Shown: positions 1 to 5,785 of the stretch, piece after piece
Position numbering within the stretch: position 1 is the first letter of the stretch
Layout: each line of letters begins with the position of its first letter
From: UMGS1071 sp045638545
GTDB lineage: Bacteria > Bacillota > Clostridia > Oscillospirales > Acutalibacteraceae
Direction: 5' to 3'
DNA: 11,195 nucleotides
Assembly: GCA_045638545.1 (NCBI GenBank)
Contig: JAZUBL010000066.1
Span: 1-11,195, forward strand
Made by a program: the position numbers and the translations under genes
Notes under the pieces: generated by a model
The model's database searches: none
What the model was told of the DNA's origin: nothing
The model's input: the letters and a program-made list of their open reading frames with translations, nothing else

Positions 1-75
1 TCCCTTTATGAATCTATGCACCAGAGCACAGATGGAGAAGTTGATTTCATAGGGGAAAGCGAGTATACTGAATAA
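1..75 (+). CDS. Possible C-terminal tail of an upstream gene (partial)
   Basis: The frame starting at base 1 stays open for 24 codons and stops with TAA at 73-75. The peptide is acidic and hydrophilic (it ends GESEYTE) and I do not recognise a family. A 24-codon open frame arises by chance about one time in three, and a good promoter for recD2 lies inside it, so it may not be coding. A second frame is open to a TAG at 49-51 and is equally unproven. No terminator separates this stretch from recD2. Confidence 0.25.
   Translation, partial: SLYESMHQSTDGEVDFIGESEYTE
41..69 (+). promoter_or_regulatory. Vegetative sigma-A type promoter for recD2
   Basis: TTGATT at 41-46 and TATACT at 64-69 are separated by 17 bases, the ideal spacing. 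Transcription would start near 76, giving a leader of about 28 bases that carries AGGAGG at 91-96, seven bases before the recD2 ATG. Both hexamers are close to consensus. The same -35 recurs before groES and the same -10 before ispF. Confidence 0.6.
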
Positions 76-103
76 AAGAATTACAGAAAAAGGAGGCGGA
101 AAA

Positions 104-2341
104 ATGGACCAGCAGCTTTATGAAATGACAGGTACCGTAGAGCATATTATTTATCGAAATGAGAAAAATGAATACACCATTCTGGAGCTGGAAGTGGAAG
201 ATGAACTGGTGGTTGCTGTGGGTACCATGCCGTTTGTCACAGAAGGAGAAGGCCTTCATGTAGTGGGAAAGTGGGTCAACCATCCGAGCTTTGGTGATCA
301 GTTCAAGGTAGAAACCTTTGAGCGCACCATACCTGCTACCGCCTCCGGTATGCTGAAATATCTTTCCTCTGGCGCCATTAAGGGCATTGGTCAGGCGACA
401 GCCATTAAAATTGTAGAGGCCTTTGGCGATAATGCGCTGGAAGTGATCGAGAAAGAACCAGAGCGCCTCTGTACAATTAAAGGCATTACCAAAGCAAAGG
501 CAGAGAAAATCAGCAATGAATTTCAGCGTGTTTTCGGTATTAAAGAGCTGATGCTCTATCTGAGCAAATTCGGCATCAATGCAGAAGACGCCATTAAAGT
601 ATGGAAAACATTTGGTGCGCAGGCGATCCCGATGATTGAAAATGACCCTTTCTGTCTGTGCGGTGACGGCATGGGGCTGGATTTTAACAAGGTGGATCTG
701 ATTGCGCAGAAACTGGAGAAACCGCAGGATGATAAAAACAGGCTGATGTCCGGTGTGCTGTTTGTGCTGAATCATAATGCATTGAACGGTCACACCTGTT
801 TGCCGGAGGACAAGCTGGTGCCGGCCTGTGCCCAAATGCTGGGCGTTACACCAGAAGAGGTCCAGCCTGCCATTGAAGAACTGGTAGATACAGAATATCT
901 GATTCGAGAGAATTTTACGCTTTCCAGCGGAGAAAAATCGTTCCTCTTTACAAGAAGATTATATCAGGCAGAGACATATGCAGCTTCCCGGTTGAGCATG
1001 CTGCTGCAGTTCCCGGCACAGGCGATTGTTGGTGTGGACAGCGCTATTGCAGAAATGGAAGAGCGGTTTGGCATTACCTACGCTGACCAGCAGAAAGAGG
1101 CCATCCGCATGGCGCTGGAGCAGGGTGTACTGATTCTGACTGGTAAACCTGGTACCGGTAAAACAACCACACTCAATGCAATGATCACCATTCTGGAGGA
1201 AAAAGGAGAGCGGGTATTTTTGGCAGCGCCAACAGGCCGCGCGGCTAAGCGTATGAGCGAAGTGACCGGCAGAGAGGCAAAAACTATTCACCGCCTGCTG
1301 CAGGTGGAATGGAACGAAAATGACCGCCCGGTTTTTGCAAAAAATGAAAAGAACCTGCTGGATTGTGATGCGCTGATTCTGGACGAAGTTTCTATGGTAG
1401 ATGTGCAGTTGTTCGAAAGCGTGCTCCGTGCACTGCCGCTGGGTTGTCGCCTGATCATGGTAGGTGACTCCCATCAGCTGCCGTCTGTTGGTGCAGGCAA
1501 TGTGCTGGGTGATTTGATTCGCACCGGCGTAATTCCGGTAGTGGAGCTGAATGAAATTTTCCGTCAGGCTATGGAGAGCCTGATTATTACCAATGCCCAT
1601 AAAATCGTCAACGGCGAAATGCCGCAGATTGGCCGCAAAGATAAGGACTTCTTTTTTCTGCCGGGCTATGATGCCAAAACCATTGCAGATACTATCGTAG
1701 GCCTTTGCGCACAGCGTCTGCCGGTGACCTACGGTTACACAGTCTGGTCAGAGATTCAGGTGCTGTCACCAAGCCGGAAGGGGGAGCTTGGCACTGTGGA
1801 GCTGAATAAGCGTCTGCAGGAGGCTGTGAATCCGCCGGAAAAGGGTAAAAATGAAATTACCATCAATGGCACTGTTTTCCGCGAAGGTGATAAGGTTATG
1901 CAGGTGAAGAATAACTATAACCTGGTGTGGAGTAAAAGCGACGGTACCAGCGGTGAGGGTGTTTATAACGGTGATATCGGTGTGCTCCTGGATATTGATA
2001 AACCAAACGGCACCATCACCGTACAAATGGATGATGATCGCTTTGTGCTGTATACGACAGAGAACATGACAGAGCTGGAGCTGGCCTATGCGATGACGGT
2101 GCATAAAAGTCAGGGCAATGAGTTCCGTGCTGTTGTAATGCCAATGTTCCCGGGGCCGCCGCAGCTGTACTACCGCAACCTGTTATACACAGGTATTACA
2201 AGAGCGAAGGATCTTCTGATTCTTGTCGGCGTGACCGATACGCTCCGGAAAATGGTAGAAAACGATAAAAAAACAAAACGATATTGCGGCCTGTATCATT
2301 TTCTGAAAGGATATACCCATGAAACTGAAAGCGATGGTTGA
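104..2341 (+). CDS. recD2: RecD2-type ATP-dependent DNA helicase (SF1B, 5'-3')
   Basis: The 745-residue product has the full RecD2 layout. An N-terminal OB-like segment (about 1-80) is followed by a helix-hairpin-helix region (about 85-190, with IKGIGQATA and IKGITKAKA). The helicase core then shows Walker A GKPGTGKTT at 347-355, the APTGRAA motif near 375, Walker B ILDEVS at 425-430 and GDSHQLPSVGAGN at 454-466. A UvrD-like C-terminal part carries AMTVHKSQGNEF at 663-674 and LLYTGITRAK at 693-702. RecD2 enzymes act without RecBC and unwind DNA 5' to 3' in repair and replication-fork maintenance. All helicase motifs look intact, so it should be active. The ATG at 104 has AGGAGG seven bases upstream. 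The end overlaps the comF-like gene by 23 bases, so the two are probably co-transcribed and translationally coupled. The recD2 symbol rests on the long N-terminal extension typical of RecD2; the helicase assignment itself is firm. Confidence 0.95.
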   Translation: MDQQLYEMTGTVEHIIYRNEKNEYTILELEVEDELVVAVGTMPFVTEGEGLHVVGKWVNHPSFGDQFKVETFERTIPATASGMLKYLSSGAIKGIGQATAIKIVEAFGDNALEVIEKEPERLCTIKGITKAKAEKISNEFQRVFGIKELMLYLSKFGINAEDAIKVWKTFGAQAIPMIENDPFCLCGDGMGLDFNKVDLIAQKLEKPQDDKNRLMSGVLFVLNHNALNGHTCLPEDKLVPACAQMLGVTPEEVQPAIEELVDTEYLIRENFTLSSGEKSFLFTRRLYQAETYAASRLSMLLQFPAQAIVGVDSAIAEMEERFGITYADQQKEAIRMALEQGVLILTGKPGTGKTTTLNAMITILEEKGERVFLAAPTGRAAKRMSEVTGREAKTIHRLLQVEWNENDRPVFAKNEKNLLDCDALILDEVSMVDVQLFESVLRALPLGCRLIMVGDSHQLPSVGAGNVLGDLIRTGVIPVVELNEIFRQAMESLIITNAHKIVNGEMPQIGRKDKDFFFLPGYDAKTIADTIVGLCAQRLPVTYGYTVWSEIQVLSPSRKGELGTVELNKRLQEAVNPPEKGKNEITINGTVFREGDKVMQVKNNYNLVWSKSDGTSGEGVYNGDIGVLLDIDKPNGTITVQMDDDRFVLYTTENMTELELAYAMTVHKSQGNEFRAVVMPMFPGPPQLYYRNLLYTGITRAKDLLILVGVTDTLRKMVENDKKTKRYCGLYHFLKGYTHETESDG

Positions 2342-2987
2342 TGTGTTTCTCAAAAGTATTTATCCGCCGGACTGTTTTTTCTGCGGCGCACCCATTGAGC
2401 CGGGATATTTCTGCTGCATCAAGTGTGAAAAAACAGTGCGGCCTCATTTGTCTGCAGGGGAGATCACGTTGTCGGAATCATTTTCGTTGCCGTACATTTC
2501 TCTGTATGATTATGAGGAGGCTGTGAAATATGCCATTCACAGCATGAAGTTCCATGATCGGAAGGAAAACGGGGCAATCATGGGAAAACTATTGGGGGAA
2601 AATGAGGAGATCTGCAGATTTTTATGGGGTGCAGATTGTATTGCAGCAGTACCGATTTCCAGAAAACGCAAAGCGGACCGCGGATATAATCAGTCAGAAC
2701 TGATTGCAAAAACGCTGGCAGAACATTGTCAGCTGCCTTATGAAAATCTGCTGGAAAAGCACGTTGATAACGAAGAACAGAGCGGTCTTCCAAGAAAGGA
2801 ACGGCTGGAAAATGTGATCGGCGTTTATCGGAAAATAAAAAAAGCAGATGTCAAAGGAAAGACGGTTGCGCTGGTAGACGATATTATTACGACAGGCGCA
2901 ACGATCAATGCCTGTGCGGAAGTTCTGTATCAGGCAGGGGCAGGCCGTGTGATTGCCGTCGCTTTTGCACATTCAAAACTTTCGTAA
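2319..2987 (+). CDS. comF: ComF family protein (zinc finger plus phosphoribosyltransferase fold)
   Basis: The 222-residue product begins with a cysteine cluster (C19, C22, C32/C33, C36) fitting the ComF zinc-binding module. It continues with YAIHSMKFHDR (about 71-81), RGYNQSELIA (121-130) and the PRPP-binding loop ALVDDIITTGAT at 184-195, which marks a type I phosphoribosyltransferase fold. In naturally competent Firmicutes, ComFC works with the ComFA helicase in taking single-stranded DNA across the membrane; many non-competent species also keep a ComF protein whose role is unclear. The usual partner comFA is absent here, and the gene follows recD2 instead. The start at 2319 has GAAAGG eight bases upstream. 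A second in-frame ATG at 2334 has no better site. The start lies inside recD2, so translation is likely coupled. The family call is firm; a role in DNA uptake is not shown. Confidence 0.9.
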   Translation: MKLKAMVDVFLKSIYPPDCFFCGAPIEPGYFCCIKCEKTVRPHLSAGEITLSESFSLPYISLYDYEEAVKYAIHSMKFHDRKENGAIMGKLLGENEEICRFLWGADCIAAVPISRKRKADRGYNQSELIAKTLAEHCQLPYENLLEKHVDNEEQSGLPRKERLENVIGVYRKIKKADVKGKTVALVDDIITTGATINACAEVLYQAGAGRVIAVAFAHSKLS

Positions 2988-3009
2988 TAATTCCGTAACC
3001 AAAAGTTTA

Positions 3010-3038
3010 TTGCATTCAATTTTCGAACATTCTATAAT
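3010..3038 (+). promoter_or_regulatory. Near-consensus sigma-A promoter for the mreB-like gene
   Basis: TTGCAT at 3010-3015 and a perfect TATAAT at 3033-3038 stand 17 bases apart. This lies in the 86-base gap after the comF-like gene. A strong Shine-Dalgarno (AGGGGAGG at 3058-3065) follows, eight bases before the ATG at 3074. It indicates strong vegetative expression of the mreB-like gene separate from recD2-comF. Confidence 0.75.
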
Positions 3039-3073
3039 AAAAAAGAATCAAAGCGTGAGGGGAGGTTCTGCTG

Positions 3074-4105
3074 ATGTTAGGAGCGGATATTGCGATTGAC
3101 CTGGGTACAGCCCAGTTTAAACTGTTTCGGCAGGGAAAAGACGTTATTGTTAACGAGCCGTCAATTGTTGCGGTAGATCTGATGACAGACCGTATTGTTG
3201 CAGTGGGCAGCAAGGCATATGACATGATCGGCAGAACTTCTGCCCATGTTGCGGTGGTTGGACCAATGCGCCGCGGTACGGTTTCTGACTTTTATATGGC
3301 AGAGTACATGGTGCGCCATTACCTCCGCAAGGTGCGGGAGCGCCAGCTTGTGATGCCAAGAGCAGTTGTAACAGTGCCGTGTGTGCTGACACAGGTGGAA
3401 AAGCGCTCACTGGTTGATGTGATCAGTATGGCAGGTGTGCGGAAAATCTGCCTGATTGAAGAAGCAGTGGCAACGGCTATGGGTGCCGGAATGGATATTA
3501 CCCAGCCGCGCGGCCGCTTTATTGCCAATATCGGCGCCGGCTGCACAGACATTGCTGTAATTTCTCTGGGCGGCATTTCCACCTCCTATACGCTTCGTGT
3601 AGGAGGTGATGATTTCGATGATGAGATCATCAAATATGTACACCGTAAATATAATCTGATCATCGGCAAAAAGACAGCGGAACTGGTAAAAATGTCCATT
3701 GGCTGTGTTTACCCAAAGGAAGACATGATGACCTACCGTATTAAGGGCAGCCATGCACGTTCCGGTTTACCAATGTGGCGAGATATTACCAGTGACGAGG
3801 TGCTGGAAGCCTTACTTCCATTGGCGCTGAAAATTACAAGAACCATCAACAACGTGCTGCAGGATGTTTCCCCGGATATGCTGAACGATATTTTTGAGGA
3901 CGGCATTACCATTGCAGGTGCTTCTGCAAAAATTTACGGTATGGATCGTCTGATCGCCCGGAAAACAAACATGAAGGTGACCGTTGCGCCGGATCCGGAA
4001 TTATGTGCAGTTCGTGGTGCAGGCGAAGCACTGAAATATGTGAAAGATCTGGACAATGGTGCCTTTGGTGTTATTAATCCGCTGCACAAATCTTATGAAG
4101 TATAA
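3074..4105 (+). CDS. Divergent MreB/Mbl-like actin-family rod-shape protein
   Basis: The 343-residue product aligns by eye to MreB/Mbl over its whole length: IDLGTA at 8-13 (phosphate 1), NEPSIVAV at 27-34, a GRT...GPMRRGTVSDF segment near 53-73, the glutamate pair E129/E130, AVISLGGI (161-168), RVGGDDFDD at 175-183, the KYNLIIG stretch, and a C-terminal AVRGAGEAL. MreB proteins form ATP-dependent filaments under the membrane that guide lateral wall synthesis. Several normally invariant positions differ. The phosphate-2 motif DIGGGT reads NIGAGCT (152-158), and the adenosine-loop TGGGA reads AGASA (281-285). IEEPMAAAIG reads IEEAVATAMG. So it is probably a paralog with altered ATP handling rather than the main MreB. 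The gene stands alone between its own promoter and a terminator, without mreC/mreD, as is usual for Mbl-type paralogs. I am confident of the family, not of the subfamily or activity. Confidence 0.88.
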   Translation: MLGADIAIDLGTAQFKLFRQGKDVIVNEPSIVAVDLMTDRIVAVGSKAYDMIGRTSAHVAVVGPMRRGTVSDFYMAEYMVRHYLRKVRERQLVMPRAVVTVPCVLTQVEKRSLVDVISMAGVRKICLIEEAVATAMGAGMDITQPRGRFIANIGAGCTDIAVISLGGISTSYTLRVGGDDFDDEIIKYVHRKYNLIIGKKTAELVKMSIGCVYPKEDMMTYRIKGSHARSGLPMWRDITSDEVLEALLPLALKITRTINNVLQDVSPDMLNDIFEDGITIAGASAKIYGMDRLIARKTNMKVTVAPDPELCAVRGAGEALKYVKDLDNGAFGVINPLHKSYEV

Positions 4106-4110
4106 ACTGA

Positions 4111-4138
4111 GACAGCTTCGGCTGTCTTTTTTTATTTT
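4111..4138 (+). terminator. Strong rho-independent terminator after the mreB-like gene
   Basis: GACAGC (4111-4116) and GCTGTC (4121-4126) pair around a TTCG tetraloop, with an added A-T pair at the base (4110/4127). A seven-base T run (4127-4133) and further Ts follow directly. The cUUCGg-type loop and T tract make this a textbook terminator. It ends the mreB-like unit six bases after the stop codon. Confidence 0.93.
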
Positions 4139-4149
4139 GCAGAAATTTG

Positions 4150-4178
4150 TACCCTTCTTTCGTCTGATGCATAGGATA
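4150..4178 (+). promoter_or_regulatory. Possible sporulation sigma-K type promoter for the amidase gene
   Basis: The -10-like element CATAGGATA at 4170-4178 fits the sigma-K pattern CATAnnnTA. ACC at 4151-4153 sits 16 bases before it, matching the sigma-K -35 core (mACm, 16 bases, CATAnnnTA) except for the first m, which is T. The best vegetative alternative, TTGTAC (4147-4152) with TAGGAT (4172-4177), has weak hexamers and 19-base spacing. The gap from the terminator to the start codon is short, so a promoter must lie here. The sigma-K reading is an inference from a short motif. Confidence 0.4.
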
Positions 4179-4183
4179 TAGAA

Positions 4184-4198
4184 AGGAGGATGACAATG
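4184..4198 (+). promoter_or_regulatory. Ribosome binding site that fixes the amidase start at 4196
   Basis: AGGAGG fills 4184-4189. Two in-frame ATGs follow. The first, at 4190, touches the Shine-Dalgarno and is too close to be used well. The second, at 4196, lies six bases downstream and is the better start, giving a product beginning MANIYLSPS. Confidence 0.75.
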
Positions 4199-4942
4199 GC
4201 TAATATTTATCTGAGTCCGTCCCTGCAGCCGTTTAACGAATATGCAGGAGGCGGCAACGAACAGCAGTACATGAACCTTGTAGCAGACGCCATGGAGCCG
4301 TATCTTCGCACCAATGGCATTCAGTTCACCCGGAATCGTATTGGCATGACGCTGGGGCAGGTGATCCGGGAATCCAACAGTGGATACTATGATTTGCACC
4401 TTGCCCTTCATTCCAATGCTGCACCGGAGAATCTTTCCGGGCGTCTGCAGGGCACAGACGTGTACTACTACCCTTACAGTTGGCGAGGCAAGCGGGCAGC
4501 GGAGATCATTGCGGAGAATTTCAAAAAGATTTACCCAGACCCATCGAAAGTGGATGCAGTACCGACTACAACGCTGGCAGAGATCACAAAAACGAACGCT
4601 CCTGCCGTGCTCATTGAAATTGCCTATCATGACAACATGGAAGATGCCCAGTGGATCCGCGATAACGTCCAAACAATTGCAAAAAACCTTGTGGAATCGC
4701 TGACCATGTATTTCGGGGTGCCGTTTATTTCACCGCCGCAGCCGGAACGAATTGGTGTTGTGCGTACAAAAGGCGGCAACCTGAATATTCGCCGCAAACC
4801 GACAACAGACAGCGAGATCGTCGGGCAGATTCCAAATGGCGCCGAGGTGAAAATTTTTGGGCAGACGGGGAACTGGTATGTGGCACAGTATGGCAATATT
4901 GTCGGCTATGTCTTTGGTGATTATATTGCACTCCGCTCTTGA
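4196..4942 (+). CDS. N-acetylmuramoyl-L-alanine amidase (Amidase_3) with C-terminal SH3 domain, no signal peptide
   Basis: The 248-residue product has an Amidase_3-like domain (about 1-175) and a bacterial SH3 domain (about 187-246, with GNLNIRRKP at 194-202 and GYVFGDYIAL at the end). Amidase_3 enzymes are zinc hydrolases that cut the bond between muramic acid and the stem peptide. Visible candidate ligands and catalytic residues are E22, H72 (in LALHSNA) and E141 (in VLIEIAYHDN). The first zinc histidine, usually in a DPGHGG-like motif near the N terminus, is not seen: the equivalent stretch reads YLSPSLQ. I recall other amidase-like proteins beginning YLSPSTQ, so this may define a subgroup. 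There is no signal peptide or membrane segment, so the protein would stay in the cytoplasm until lysis or leave by another route. This resembles Bacillus CwlC, a mother-cell lysis amidase of similar length with a different C-terminal domain. The gene is its own unit between a terminator and the ispF promoter. Confidence 0.85.
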   Translation: MANIYLSPSLQPFNEYAGGGNEQQYMNLVADAMEPYLRTNGIQFTRNRIGMTLGQVIRESNSGYYDLHLALHSNAAPENLSGRLQGTDVYYYPYSWRGKRAAEIIAENFKKIYPDPSKVDAVPTTTLAEITKTNAPAVLIEIAYHDNMEDAQWIRDNVQTIAKNLVESLTMYFGVPFISPPQPERIGVVRTKGGNLNIRRKPTTDSEIVGQIPNGAEVKIFGQTGNWYVAQYGNIVGYVFGDYIALRS

Positions 4943-4968
4943 TATGGCAGGAAGTACCGTGGTATACT
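4939..4968 (+). promoter_or_regulatory. Extended -10 sigma-A promoter for ispF, overlapping the amidase stop codon
   Basis: TTGATA at 4939-4944 overlaps the TGA stop of the amidase gene (4940-4942). TATACT follows at 4963-4968 after 18 bases and is preceded by TG plus one base (4960-4962), the extended -10 element. A start near 4975 leaves a leader of about 25 bases with a GAGG core at 4989-4992 before the ispF ATG. Confidence 0.65.
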
Positions 4969-4999
4969 GAATTTGAAATCTGAACAATGAGGTGAAACA

Positions 5000-5467
5000 A
5001 TGCGGATTGGACATGGTTATGACGTACACCGTTTGGTGGAGGATAGAAAACTGATTTTAGGCGGCGTGGAGATTCCTTACGAAAAAGGACTGCTGGGGCA
5101 TTCTGATGCAGACGTTCTGGCACACGCAATCTCCGATGCACTTCTTGGTGCAGCGGCCCTTGGTGACATCGGTACACACTTCCCGGATACAGACCCGGCC
5201 TTTGCCGGTGCAGACAGCCTGAAGCTGCTGACAGAAGTCTGCAGACAGATTGAGGCGAAAGGATATAAAATCGGCAATATTGATGCAACGATTCTGGCAC
5301 AGCGACCAAAACTGCGTCCGTATATTGACACCATGCGGGCAAATCTGGCAGATGCCTGCGGTATTGCAATAGACCAGATTAACGTGAAGGCTACTACAGA
5401 AGAAAAGCTGGGCTTCACCGGTTCCGGCGAGGGCATGGCTGCGCATGCAGTGTGTTTGCTGGTATAA
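5000..5467 (+). CDS. ispF: 2-C-methyl-D-erythritol 2,4-cyclodiphosphate synthase
   Basis: The 155-residue product matches IspF along its full normal length. It has the metal ligands D8, H10 (RIGHGYDVH) and H42, the LLGHSDADV motif at 31-39, DIGTHFPDTD at 56-65, and the signature TTEEKLGFTGSGEG at 132-145. IspF converts CDP-methylerythritol 2-phosphate to methylerythritol 2,4-cyclodiphosphate with release of CMP, in the MEP route to isoprenoids, in the cytoplasm. IspF works as a trimer with zinc and a divalent metal. ispD, often adjacent or fused, is not in the window. Its promoter overlaps the end of the amidase gene. No clear terminator follows, so it may be read through into the DUF3343 gene. 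Confidence 0.97.
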   Translation: MRIGHGYDVHRLVEDRKLILGGVEIPYEKGLLGHSDADVLAHAISDALLGAAALGDIGTHFPDTDPAFAGADSLKLLTEVCRQIEAKGYKIGNIDATILAQRPKLRPYIDTMRANLADACGIAIDQINVKATTEEKLGFTGSGEGMAAHAVCLLV

Positions 5468-5468
5468 T
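5440..5468 (+). promoter_or_regulatory. Possible extended -10 promoter for the DUF3343-desulfurase pair
   Basis: A perfect TATAAT at 5463-5468 is preceded by TG plus one base (5460-5462), an extended -10. The -35 position 17 bases upstream (TGCGCA at 5440-5445) is poor, which extended -10 promoters tolerate. The hexamer spans the ispF stop codon, so it may be coincidence. If used, transcripts would start near 5475 and carry the hairpins at 5481-5522 in their leader. Confidence 0.4.
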
Positions 5469-5480
5469 ATGAGCAAAAGA

Positions 5481-5522
5481 CCTGTTTACAGCATACTCTG
5501 TTATAGGTGCCGCTTTTTGCGG
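5481..5522 (+). other. Two short hairpins in the gap before the DUF3343 gene
   Basis: The first hairpin pairs 5481-5485 with 5503-5507 and, across a small internal loop, ACAG (5488-5491) with CTGT (5498-5501). The second pairs CCGC (5510-5513) with GCGG (5519-5522) around five Ts. No T run follows, so this is not a standard terminator. It could be a leader structure or a weak attenuator. I could not match it to a known riboswitch class. Confidence 0.3.
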
Positions 5523-5554
5523 ACATCTTAATTTGAAACAGAGGAGGTTTTGTT

Positions 5555-5785
5555 GTGAACGGGTCTTTTTTGATTGTTAATTCCATCACCTACGCCATGA
5601 AAAGCCGCGACATTCTGCTGCACCATGGAATTACTGCTTATGTGGAACGAAATCGGAAAATGAAGGAAAAATTCGGCTGCGGTTACGGTATTTATGTACC
5701 AAAGCGGACAGAGGAAGCAGTGAAAATTCTGGAAAAACATGGGATTCGGATTCTGGCCAGAACAGAGCGGGATGATCCCAGATGA
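5555..5785 (+). CDS. DUF3343 family protein, putative sulfur/selenium carrier
   Basis: This small 76-residue protein starts at a GTG with GAGGAGG at 5541-5547, seven bases upstream. It fits the DUF3343 family (described as Se/S carrier-like): an N-terminal strand SFLIVNS, a helix leading to HHGI, and a central motif with the only cysteine of the protein, C42 in FGCGYGIYV (40-48). The single cysteine is suited to carry a persulfide or selenide. The next gene, a cysteine desulfurase, starts four bases before this stop (ATGA), so the two are translationally coupled and very likely act together, with the desulfurase loading the carrier. No membrane segment or signal peptide is seen. The final acceptor cannot be told from this window: no tRNA thiolation, selD, molybdenum-hydroxylase or Fe-S scaffold gene is present. 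Confidence 0.75.
   Translation: MNGSFLIVNSITYAMKSRDILLHHGITAYVERNRKMKEKFGCGYGIYVPKRTEEAVKILEKHGIRILARTERDDPR

Noticed and set aside
47..835. Long antisense open frame (262 codons) opposite recD2
   Set aside because: It lies wholly inside recD2, has no ribosome binding site or recognisable domain, and its composition is that of a reverse-strand shadow of a coding gene.
4190..4195. Earlier ATG of the amidase gene at 4190
   Set aside because: It directly abuts the AGGAGG, leaving no spacing; the ATG at 4196 has the normal six bases.
4001..4672. Antisense open frame (223 codons) across the end of the mreB-like gene and the amidase gene
   Set aside because: It crosses the terminator and two well-supported genes and shows no family signature.
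5492..5499. CATACTCT resembling a sigma-E -10 before the DUF3343 gene
   Set aside because: No matching sigma-E -35 lies about 14 bases upstream, and the bases are already part of a hairpin.
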